DNA from: Candidatus Pacearchaeota archaeon
GTDB taxonomy: Archaea; Nanobdellota; Nanobdellia; Pacearchaeales; GW2011-AR1
NCBI GenBank assembly: GCA_002687255.1
Contig: NYZR01000013.1
Span: forward strand, 1-42,106
Length of the DNA: 42,106 nt
Direction of reading: 5' to 3'
Shown: one piece after another, positions 35,791 to 42,106 of the stretch
How the letters are laid out: every line of letters starts with the position of its first letter
Numbering within the stretch: position 1 is the stretch's first letter
Position numbers and translations under genes: made by a program
The notes under the pieces: model-generated
Seen by the model: the letters and a program-made list of their open reading frames with translations, nothing else
Told to the model about the DNA's origin: nothing
The model's database searches: none

Positions 35791-36816
35791 TTAGGCGAAC
35801 AGTTGATCGAGCTTGCCTTCTTGATAGGCCTGTAAGAAGACGAGGAAATAGGCCAGGATGAGTGGGCCGATGATGAGACCAAGGATGCCGAAGATGAAGA
35901 GGCCGCCGATCATTCCAACTAAGATGACCACTGGGGAAATGTCTGTGTTCTTGGAAACAATATAAGGTCTGAGGATGTTGTCTATTCCGTTAACGATGAC
36001 GGCATTGTAGATGAAGAAAGCTACTGCTACGACTGCGCTTCCCTTGATTAGGAGATATATCGTGACGGGCACCCAAACGAGAGTTGGGCCTACAATAGGA
36101 ATAATTGCCAAGACTGTTGCCAGGAGAGTAAGGATGAGGGCGTTTGGAACGCCGAAAAGTAACAAACCTAGGCCTGCTAAAATACCTTGAGCTATTCCTA
36201 TGATAATCTGCCCGTAGACTATTGAGTTGGTAATGTCCTTGAAGTGTTTGATGAGTTGCTGCTCTTTTACGACACTTAGCGGAGATAGGCTTTTTACAAA
36301 GCCCTGAAGTTTTTCTGTGTCTCTTATTGTGAAGAAAAATACAAAGAGCACAATTACTGAGTGTAAGAGAAGCGTTGGGAAGTTGAGGAGAAACGCTGCG
36401 AGGTTGTTGAGAATTGTTGAGGCAAGTTTGCTAATAAAACTGTTCGAGGCTACTGTGACTTGAGTCGTGAATGTTTCTGAGGCTGTTGGGAAAAGGCTGG
36501 TGACCAATGAAGGTATGTCTGCTGTCTGAGAAAGTGTGAAGACCTCGAAGACTTGTTGTGTGACTATGGGCACGAGGAACCAGAAAGGGAGAGCTACGAT
36601 GAGGAATGCGATTATGCAGATAACGCTTGCCATGACATTCTTGCTCTTCATTCTTTTCATTAGCTTTCTCCGGACAGGCATGAAGATATACGCAAGTAGG
36701 AGGCCGCCGATGATTGAGAAGATTATTGGTTTTATGAGAAAGAAGGCTAGAATGGCGAGGGCTGCGAGAATGGCTGTTCCTGCGATTTTTCTCATGTCTT
36801 TTTCGCTGAGTGCCAT
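35791..36816 (-). CDS. AI-2E-family (PerM-like) transporter
   Basis: A 341-residue membrane protein of the AI-2E/PerM family, which export small molecules or act as antiporters. The signature is visible: paired N-terminal helices (LAILAFFLIKPIIFSIIGGL), a long cytoplasmic region, the GIAQGILAGLGLLLFGVPNA segment, then PIVGPTLVWVPVTIYLL and GGLFIFGILGLIIGPLILAY. About eight helices. Leaderless from GTTTATATAAA (36836-36846). Possibly co-transcribed with the AMP phosphorylase that follows. Confidence 0.88.
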   Translation of the reverse strand: MALSEKDMRKIAGTAILAALAILAFFLIKPIIFSIIGGLLLAYIFMPVRRKLMKRMKSKNVMASVICIIAFLIVALPFWFLVPIVTQQVFEVFTLSQTADIPSLVTSLFPTASETFTTQVTVASNSFISKLASTILNNLAAFLLNFPTLLLHSVIVLFVFFFTIRDTEKLQGFVKSLSPLSVVKEQQLIKHFKDITNSIVYGQIIIGIAQGILAGLGLLLFGVPNALILTLLATVLAIIPIVGPTLVWVPVTIYLLIKGSAVVAVAFFIYNAVIVNGIDNILRPYIVSKNTDISPVVILVGMIGGLFIFGILGLIIGPLILAYFLVFLQAYQEGKLDQLFA

Positions 36817-36892
36817 GTCGGGGTGAAGGTTTGGGTTTATATAAATGTAAGGATCGGGGAAGTTTTATAAAGCAATTTTTTCTTTGTGGGTG

Positions 36893-37654
36893 ATGTCGAG
36901 CGTTGTAAAGAAGATTTTTGACACTGCCGAAGCAAGTTCGGCAAGCCCTCGCAGCTCGGACTCTGTGAACGCTGCTTCAGATGGAGAAATTGATGAAGAG
37001 GTGCATGGGGCGTTGGTGAAATTTAGTAAGGGGTCTTTTCCGGATAGATGGTTAGTTGAGTCGAAGAAGCAGAAAGATAAGTGGGCGGTGAAGACGAGTG
37101 CGGAGTTTGCGAATTTTCTTGTTCGGGAATGTTTGCCTGCTGAGGGGAATGTGGAGGTGAAGGGTGTTGTTGTTTCTACGGAGAAGCTTGCTGATGTGTT
37201 GGATTTGCCTGTGGAGCGGGTGAAGCAGTTTATGGGAATCAAGCAGAATATTATTTCTGGGGAGATTGAAGTTGAGAAGATTCGGGAGGCTATGGAGAAA
37301 TACCCTCGGGCGTTTTTTGCGTTGTCGTTTTCTACGGATGATTGTGTCTTGAAGATCAAAGCAAAGGCACCGAAGAGTGCGAAGCCGAGCACGAAGGGCG
37401 ATAAGGAAGTGAAGATTGATTTTTGTTCGGTGAAGACGACTAACGAAGAGTTGGTGAGGGATTTGTTGTTCGATTGTCTTGCTGCGAAGCACGTGAGGGT
37501 GTCACATGAGTTTGTTATTTCTGAGATTGAGTTGCCTGCTGGTGTTGAGGATCCTGTGGAGATTCGAGAGAGGGCTGTTCGGAAGGGTGTGTTGAAGCGG
37601 ACTGTTGTTGCTGATGGTGCTGAGAAGCAGAGTGAAGCAGAGTTTGCTGCTTAG
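36893..37654 (+). CDS. Conserved DPANN protein with palindromic insert
   Basis: A 253-residue soluble protein. After the first 11 residues comes AEASSASPRSSDSVNAAS, encoded by a palindromic element that is also inside the gene at 3881. The rest looks like a conserved domain (EEVHGALVKFSKGSFPDRWL; KWAVKTSAEFANFLVREC; LKIKAKAPKSAKPSTKGDKE; HVRVSHEFVISEIELPAGVE). I think relatives occur widely in Woesearchaeota but know no function. The TATA TTTTATAAA (36863-36871) is 26 bases before ATG 36893, so the insert lies just behind the start codon and leaves the domain intact. Confidence 0.65.
   Translation: MSSVVKKIFDTAEASSASPRSSDSVNAASDGEIDEEVHGALVKFSKGSFPDRWLVESKKQKDKWAVKTSAEFANFLVRECLPAEGNVEVKGVVVSTEKLADVLDLPVERVKQFMGIKQNIISGEIEVEKIREAMEKYPRAFFALSFSTDDCVLKIKAKAPKSAKPSTKGDKEVKIDFCSVKTTNEELVRDLLFDCLAAKHVRVSHEFVISEIELPAGVEDPVEIRERAVRKGVLKRTVVADGAEKQSEAEFAA
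36926..36980 (+). repeat. Palindromic two-hairpin element, copy B (coding)
   Basis: Hairpin 1 GCCGAA-GCAAG-TTCGGC; hairpin 2 GCAGC/GCTGC around TCGGACTCTGTGAAC; 50/55 identical to copy A at 4343-4397 and translated in the same frame. The host gene is unrelated to that of copy A. Confidence 0.85.
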
Positions 37655-37684
37655 GTTTATATAGGAGATTTCATACCTTTTTCT

Positions 37685-38806
37685 ATGGGTAAAGCTCTTT
37701 TGTCTTCCTTGGTTGCTTTGTTTGTTTTGGTATTAATCGCCTATAACTTAACTTCTTCCGGGATAACTTTTATTTTACATTTGCTCTTGCTCATACTGGG
37801 GCTCTCTATCTCTATTTTGATGACTAATCGTGTGACTAAATCTAAGAATACTTTAAAGTCAAAAATTTACTTCTCTTTTATCTTGCCCTCGTTTATATTC
37901 TTCTCTATAATATTCTCCACTTTTCTTGGAACCCACCATGATATCGAACAATATGGGATAATTCCATCTCTTTTTTCTATGTCTGCGATCATAGTTGGGG
38001 TGATCAGTCTGATAATCGGGGTCGTTTTGTCTCTGAAGAGAAAGAATAGTGGAGACCTTGAATACGATCTAAAACCCACCCTCAAAATTCTGAGCGTGAT
38101 CTTCATACTCCTCTTCGTTCTGTTCTTCTACAACAGAATGTTATTGGGTCTTGCACTCTCAACAGAAGCAAAATCCCTATGCCATCTCACGATCTCTCCG
38201 GAGATTAATTCTCTCCTCTTTAATGCAGGAATCAAAGAAAGGTGTTTGTTTTTGACTTCTATGAAAGAGTCTAAAACAGGGGAGATCACCTGCGGAGAAC
38301 TTGAAGGCAGAGGGGCTAAGAATTCTTGTTACAGTAATACTGCTAAAGAAAGGAGAGATGTGAAGATTTGTGTGGACAACGTCATTCCAGAAGGAAGTTC
38401 ATCAGAATACTATGAATGTTCTTCGGCCATTAATCATCTAAAAGATGATCTTTATGAGATCCTAAAAGACCCTCTGCATCCTGATATTATGTATGCTGTC
38501 AAATCGACACCTGAACTTGGAATCTATTTATCAGGAGCAGGATCTGCTAAATATGCCAGATACTTGCCCCTAGTTGAGAACGTGGCTGCACAGGGTAATT
38601 TGGACGTAAGAAAAGCAGCCCTAGATATCCTAATCAATAGGGCGGCCTCGAAACCATTTGAAGAGGAAAAAAGAATTCTAAGAGAAGAGGTTTTGCCTAT
38701 TATTGGGGAGGATCCAGCACTACAGGAATACACAGAGATGATCAATCAGATTTTGAGTGCTGTTCTCCTGGAACCGATTCCTGGTGTTTCTGTGCCAACA
38801 CCATAA
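37685..38806 (+). CDS. Membrane protein with C-terminal helical repeat domain
   Basis: A 373-residue protein. Four or five hydrophobic helices fill residues 1-160 (LVALFVLVLIAYNLTSSGIT; FILHLLLLILGLSISILM; IIVGVISLIIGVVLSL; ILSVIFILLFVLFFYNRML). A ~210-residue outer or cytoplasmic region follows with cysteines (ERCLFLT, ITCGELE, KICVDNV, YECSSA) and then helical-repeat-like sequence (ENVAAQGNLDVRKAALDILI), reminiscent of HEAT repeats. The TATA GTTTATATAG (37653-37662) precedes a leaderless start. Not recognised. Confidence 0.6.
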   Translation: MGKALLSSLVALFVLVLIAYNLTSSGITFILHLLLLILGLSISILMTNRVTKSKNTLKSKIYFSFILPSFIFFSIIFSTFLGTHHDIEQYGIIPSLFSMSAIIVGVISLIIGVVLSLKRKNSGDLEYDLKPTLKILSVIFILLFVLFFYNRMLLGLALSTEAKSLCHLTISPEINSLLFNAGIKERCLFLTSMKESKTGEITCGELEGRGAKNSCYSNTAKERRDVKICVDNVIPEGSSSEYYECSSAINHLKDDLYEILKDPLHPDIMYAVKSTPELGIYLSGAGSAKYARYLPLVENVAAQGNLDVRKAALDILINRAASKPFEEEKRILREEVLPIIGEDPALQEYTEMINQILSAVLLEPIPGVSVPTP

Positions 38807-38908
38807 CTTCTTCAATAATCTGAGATTGTCAAGTGATTTTGTTAGTTTGATGTTGAGCAAGCTTCTTTTTCTCTTGATTCATGTGAGGGAAAGGTTTATA
38901 ATCTCCTT

Positions 38909-38942
38909 GGAGTATTCATGGTTACTTACTTAGGAATACTCC
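38909..38942 (+). promoter_or_regulatory. Inverted-repeat operator and short uORF before wHTH gene
   Basis: GGAGTATTC (38909-38917) and GAATACTCC (38934-38942) form a perfect 9-bp inverted repeat spanning the predicted start site (TATA TTTATAA near 38895-38901). A nine-codon ORF, MVTYLGILL, from ATG 38918 overlaps the start of the 38944 gene (ATGA). The dyad fits a binding site for the wHTH protein it precedes. Confidence 0.55.
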
Positions 38943-38943
38943 T

Positions 38944-39129
38944 ATGAAATCTCATAGTTTGAAACTGTTGATGTTGTTGAAAGAGCAGAAAGTCGTGACG
39001 AGCTCGGAGGCTGCTCGAGCGCTGAAGGTTTCGTGGAATACTGCTGATAATTATCTGAAAGAGTTGCTTATTGAGGGAAGTGTTGAGCGGTTAAAGAAAC
39101 AGGGGGTGACGTTATGGGTTTTGAAATGA
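38944..39129 (+). CDS. Small winged-helix regulator
   Basis: A 61-residue protein that is almost only a winged helix: KLLMLLKEQKVVTSSEAARA, LKVSWNTADNYLKELLIEGS and a wing VERLKKQGVTLWVLK. It begins next to an inverted repeat suited to autoregulation. It overlaps the next, pilin-like gene by four bases (ATGA at 39126), so it should control or be co-expressed with the surface operon. Confidence 0.75.
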   Translation: MKSHSLKLLMLLKEQKVVTSSEAARALKVSWNTADNYLKELLIEGSVERLKKQGVTLWVLK

Positions 39130-39890
39130 GGTTTTCTAGAAGGGGGCAGGCTACGATCTGGGTGTTGGTTGCGTTAGTGATTGTGGTGGCCCTTGCTGTT
39201 TTGTTCTTTTTGCGAGGAGGGGAGGGGCCGAAGGTAGATTTTCAGCAGAGGTTTTCTCCACAAGGATTTTTGGAGCGGTGTGTTCGTGAGAATGTGGAAG
39301 ATGTTATTGAGGTGATGGGGCCTCGAGGAGGGTTTGTGGCGCCGCAGCATTCCCAGATGTTTGATGGGCAGGAAGTGACATATCACTGTTATACCAGGGG
39401 GAACTACTTACCTTGTGTGCAGCAGCATCCGATGTTATTGCGGGAGATGGCTGTGGAAATAAAGAATGAGACGTTCGATGAAATTCAAGGTTGTTATGGC
39501 TTGTTGGAACAAGAAGTGGGAAAGCGTCAGGGTTCTATGGAGACAGACGTTTTGGACATGAACGTTGCTCTGGCAAGGGATCGGATCATCGTTGAGCTGT
39601 TGGGGAGAACGACTATTTCTATCGAAGGTGGAACTGTGAGTTTTGATTCTTTTGAAGTCGAGGTGATGAGTCCTTTAACGAAACTGGCGAATGTGGCGAT
39701 GGAGATTGCAAGTCAAGAGGCGAAGTATTGTTACTTCTCGTATGATGGATATCAGTTGTTGTATCCGAGATTTGACATTCGGAAAACGGTGATGGGTGAT
39801 GATGTTCGTGTGTATACGATTGAAGATAAACCGTCGAAGCAGAAATTCTCATTAGCTATAAGGAGTTGTGCGATACCGCCTGGGATTTAG
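39126..39890 (+). CDS. Pilin-like exported membrane protein
   Basis: A 254-residue protein starting MRFSRRGQATIWVLVALVIV: a basic stretch, Gly-Gln and a long hydrophobic helix, the class III (type IV pilin-like) signal layout widespread in DPANN. The outer domain has paired cysteines (LERCVREN, YHCYTRGNYLPCVQQ, QGCYGLL, AKYCYFSY, RSCAIPP). The start at 39126 (rather than 39114) is chosen for the ATGA coupling to the wHTH gene. The giant cysteine-rich protein follows directly, and the two may form one surface structure. Confidence 0.7.
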   Translation: MRFSRRGQATIWVLVALVIVVALAVLFFLRGGEGPKVDFQQRFSPQGFLERCVRENVEDVIEVMGPRGGFVAPQHSQMFDGQEVTYHCYTRGNYLPCVQQHPMLLREMAVEIKNETFDEIQGCYGLLEQEVGKRQGSMETDVLDMNVALARDRIIVELLGRTTISIEGGTVSFDSFEVEVMSPLTKLANVAMEIASQEAKYCYFSYDGYQLLYPRFDIRKTVMGDDVRVYTIEDKPSKQKFSLAIRSCAIPPGI

Positions 39891-42106
39891 ATGATGTTGA
39901 AGAGGATTGCTCTGTTGGAAGTGTTCTTGTTAGTTGTGGCGACGTTTGCTTTTGCTTCGATTTTGTCTGATGCTTTTACAGGGTCTGTGGTTCCTGAGCA
40001 AGATCGGAAGAGGAGTTTGTTGCCGCCGTTGCTTTCTGGGCTGGGGAGATTGGTGTTTAGTGAAAGAGGACTTGTTTCGGCGTTAGAGGCGGATGACTTG
40101 CAAGAGGGAGCGCATACGTGTCTGCTTGGGAATGATGGGGCGTTCTGCCAAGAGTATATTGCTAGTGATTGCGCTGATGCGTGTTCTGAAGCATGTGTGC
40201 CGACGACTCGGGAGTTTGTCGCTGCGTGTAAGCCGGGGACGTGTTTCGATCCGGTTGAAGGGACTTGTCAAGCTGGAGCTCCGAGAGTGTTATGTGAGGA
40301 ACATGGAGGGGAATGGCTCGAAGACAGATTTGAGAATGTGGCACAGTGTCGGGAGGGCTGTTGTGTGTTGGGAGATCAGACAGATTTTACGACGGAACGG
40401 CAGTGCAGTCGGCAGAGCAATGTCTTAGGGGTTTCTTTTGATTATCGTCCGGAGATTCGGACGGAGATCGAATGTCTTGCTCTGGCGAGGACGCAAGAGG
40501 AAGGGGCGTGCGTTTTCGAAGAAACTGTTGATGGATTGGATCAGCGGAATTGTGTTTTCTCTACTCGGTCTGCGTGTCTTGCTGTTTCGGAGGCAGAGTT
40601 CCATCCCGGGCTGTTGTGCTCAAATCCAGAGCTAGGGACGATTTGTGTCCGGCAATCGAGCACCGCTTGTGTGGAGGATCGGGATGAAGTGTATTGGTTT
40701 GATAGCTGTGGTAATCGGGAGAACATTTATGATGCTAACAAGGCTGCGAGCTTCAACGACGGACGAGTGCAGCCCAAGAACGAGGCGTGTGAGTTGGTTG
40801 TTGGAGGGAATGAAGTCGCTCGGCAGAGCACGTGCGGGAATTGTAATTATTTGTTAGGGAGTAGGTGTGGGACTAGGGGTGGAGGTGAGAGACTTGCTGA
40901 TGGGTCTCAAGAAGTGGTGTGTCGTGCTTTAGGGTGTAAGGATGATCAGGGCAAGGAGCGAAAGAATGGAGAGAGTTGGTGTGTGTATCAGAGTAAGTTG
41001 GGGACGGATGGAAATCCTCCGGAGAGGTCTGTGGCTGTTCCGGGGAGTAGGCACTATCGGCAGGTGTGTCTTGATGGAGAGGTTCGGACGGAGCCGTGTG
41101 CTGATTTTCGGAATGGTATTTGTGTGGAAGATCGAGTTGACTTGCCTTCTGGTGGAGAGTTTGCGAACGCAGCCTGTCGGACGAACTTGTGGCAGCAGTG
41201 TTTGGATTACAACTCACAGATTGAGGATGATCCTGACGAAGGTGTTAGGTTATGTAATGAAAATCCGGATTGTTATATGAATGAAGTTAATCTTGTTCGA
41301 AAAGATAAGGATAATTTCAAGTTTAGCATGTGTGTGCCTGCGCATCCTGCAGGATTTAATTTGCGGACTCGAAATACCGGTCTGGGGGCTTCGGGGATTT
41401 GTGGGATTGCGAGCCAGACGTGCACATATTTTGAGGTTAAGACGCTGACTAGTGGGTGGAAGTGTAAGAGAAACTGTGCGTGTAAGGGGGCAGAGTTTAC
41501 CGAGGATATGCATGATCTGTGTATGTCGTTGGGAGATTGTGGAAGTTCTGTGAATTATGAAGGGACGTATACTAAGAATCATGGGGTTAAGGGGGGAGCT
41601 GATTTGGGAGGGAGTTATGTGAATCGGTTACAGACTTATGATGATGTTGATGCTGGAGAGTATTTGGAGGCTGATTTTGCTGCTCTGTTGGGGATTTTGA
41701 GTGGGGCTCCTGGGGTTGGAGAGGGGATTGGTGAGCCGGAGGCTCCGGAGGATGAGACCAAGGATGAGAGGAGGATTATCCTTCATACTTCTGGAGGGGT
41801 GGGTGTTGCTCTTGCTTCACTGGCCTACATTGCTCCTGCTGCGTTTGGTTCTGTTGGGCTTGGTGCTGGAAGCGTCCTTTCAGCCCTGGGCATACATGGG
41901 GGTGGATTTGGTCTTGGAGCCAGTCCGACCTTTGGTGGTGTTGGATTCGGAGGGGCAGCGATGGGCGCTGCTGTAGGATTTGCTGTTACTGGTCTTCTGA
42001 TTAATATGCTTGGGATAGGGCCTGGTTTAGATCAGGGGGTTGCCTATACCTTGATTGCTGCGGGAGCTCTTGCAGGTGGTGCTCTTGGTTTGGGTGTTGC
42101 TGGGGC
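39891..42106 (+). CDS. Giant cysteine-rich surface protein, 3' end outside window
   Basis: At least 738 residues, still open at the last base. It starts at the ATG directly after the preceding stop (TAGATG). Residues ~1-30 are a signal anchor (MMLKRIALLEVFLLVVATFA). Then more than 40 cysteines occur over ~560 residues (for example CADACSEAC, CREGCCVLG, CGNCNYLLGSRC, CKRNCAC), implying many disulfides in an exported protein. After an acidic stretch, from about residue 630, the sequence turns into Gly/Ala-rich hydrophobic helices (GVGVALASLAYIAPAAFGSV). Similar large Cys-rich membrane proteins are known in DPANN; function unknown, perhaps adhesion or host contact. Confidence 0.75.
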   Translation, partial: MMLKRIALLEVFLLVVATFAFASILSDAFTGSVVPEQDRKRSLLPPLLSGLGRLVFSERGLVSALEADDLQEGAHTCLLGNDGAFCQEYIASDCADACSEACVPTTREFVAACKPGTCFDPVEGTCQAGAPRVLCEEHGGEWLEDRFENVAQCREGCCVLGDQTDFTTERQCSRQSNVLGVSFDYRPEIRTEIECLALARTQEEGACVFEETVDGLDQRNCVFSTRSACLAVSEAEFHPGLLCSNPELGTICVRQSSTACVEDRDEVYWFDSCGNRENIYDANKAASFNDGRVQPKNEACELVVGGNEVARQSTCGNCNYLLGSRCGTRGGGERLADGSQEVVCRALGCKDDQGKERKNGESWCVYQSKLGTDGNPPERSVAVPGSRHYRQVCLDGEVRTEPCADFRNGICVEDRVDLPSGGEFANAACRTNLWQQCLDYNSQIEDDPDEGVRLCNENPDCYMNEVNLVRKDKDNFKFSMCVPAHPAGFNLRTRNTGLGASGICGIASQTCTYFEVKTLTSGWKCKRNCACKGAEFTEDMHDLCMSLGDCGSSVNYEGTYTKNHGVKGGADLGGSYVNRLQTYDDVDAGEYLEADFAALLGILSGAPGVGEGIGEPEAPEDETKDERRIILHTSGGVGVALASLAYIAPAAFGSVGLGAGSVLSALGIHGGGFGLGASPTFGGVGFGGAAMGAAVGFAVTGLLINMLGIGPGLDQGVAYTLIAAGALAGGALGLGVAG

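Noticed and set aside
1..42106. CRISPR array, insertion sequence or prophage
   Set aside because: No regularly spaced repeats, transposase, integrase or phage structural genes were seen; the repeats found are short, dispersed palindromes and two direct-repeat pairs.

Overview
The window is archaeal and comes from a small-genome DPANN lineage, most likely the Woesearchaeota/Pacearchaeota group. The signs are archaeal-type ribosomal proteins (uL1, uL10/P0, uL11, P1/L12, eL40, eL43), RNA polymerase subunit P, Spt5, prefoldin beta, aIF5A, SecE (Sec61 gamma), FtsZ with SepF, an S-layer protein and an archaeosortase-type cysteine transpeptidase. Nearly every gene has an A/T-rich TATA box centred 25-27 bases before its start codon, so most transcripts appear leaderless; Shine-Dalgarno sequences appear mainly inside operons. 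The assignment below phylum level is inference. The first ~130 bases are high-GC bacterial acyl-CoA dehydrogenase sequence and are probably an assembly chimera at the contig end.

Layout. 1-5.2 kb: envelope genes (truncated membrane protein, wHTH regulator, S-layer protein with strong promoter region and terminator, two single-span exported proteins). 5.2-11.5 kb: a broken HAD phosphatase, DedA, a free-standing GXGXG beta-helix protein, a pacearchaeosortase-like enzyme, a 653-residue surface protein that is a candidate substrate, and membrane proteins. 11.5-16.2 kb: sepF, prefoldin-rpoP, eL43, tRNA-Pro, NUDIX, uL11 and a frameshifted spt5. 16.2-20.7 kb: hypothetical genes, a conserved wHTH/Rossmann-like divergent pair, and a site-2 protease. 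20.7-24.7 kb: AbrB-PIN toxin-antitoxin, a Fic protein bracketed by 61-bp repeats derived from the eL40 gene, eL40, a DUF1599-like gene, aIF5A and two stand-alone receiver-like proteins. 25-30 kb: FKBP isomerase, ftsZ with an elaborate leader, an RHH protein, SecE and methyltransferases. 31-34.2 kb: the stalk operon uL1-uL10-orf-orf-L12, then tRNA-Ser. 34.2-42.1 kb: AMP phosphorylase, AI-2E-type transporter, a conserved DPANN protein, and a wHTH/pilin-like/giant cysteine-rich surface protein operon running off the end.

The main discovery candidate is a family of dispersed short palindromic elements made of two consecutive hairpins. Hairpin 1 usually has a GCNAG loop. Hairpin 2 has a loop reading TCRNAC...RTGARC. 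The stems differ between copies but stay paired, including a swap of GCAGC/GCTGC for GCTGC/GCAGC. Three copies lie inside unrelated protein genes, all in the same reading frame (peptide EASS...). Others lie over the ftsZ stop codon, in the sepF promoter between 16-bp direct repeats, and in the leader of tRNA-Ser. They resemble in concept the Rickettsia palindromic elements that insert into coding genes. Other structured leaders precede ftsZ and rpl10.

Other notable points are two divergent gene pairs that each share one palindromic TATA box placed exactly 25.5 bases from both start codons, an eL43 that lost three of four zinc-binding cysteines, a Fic protein lacking its catalytic histidine, a split of the usual Spt5-L11-L1-L10-L12 operon with two extra genes between L10 and L12, and three orphan receiver-like proteins.
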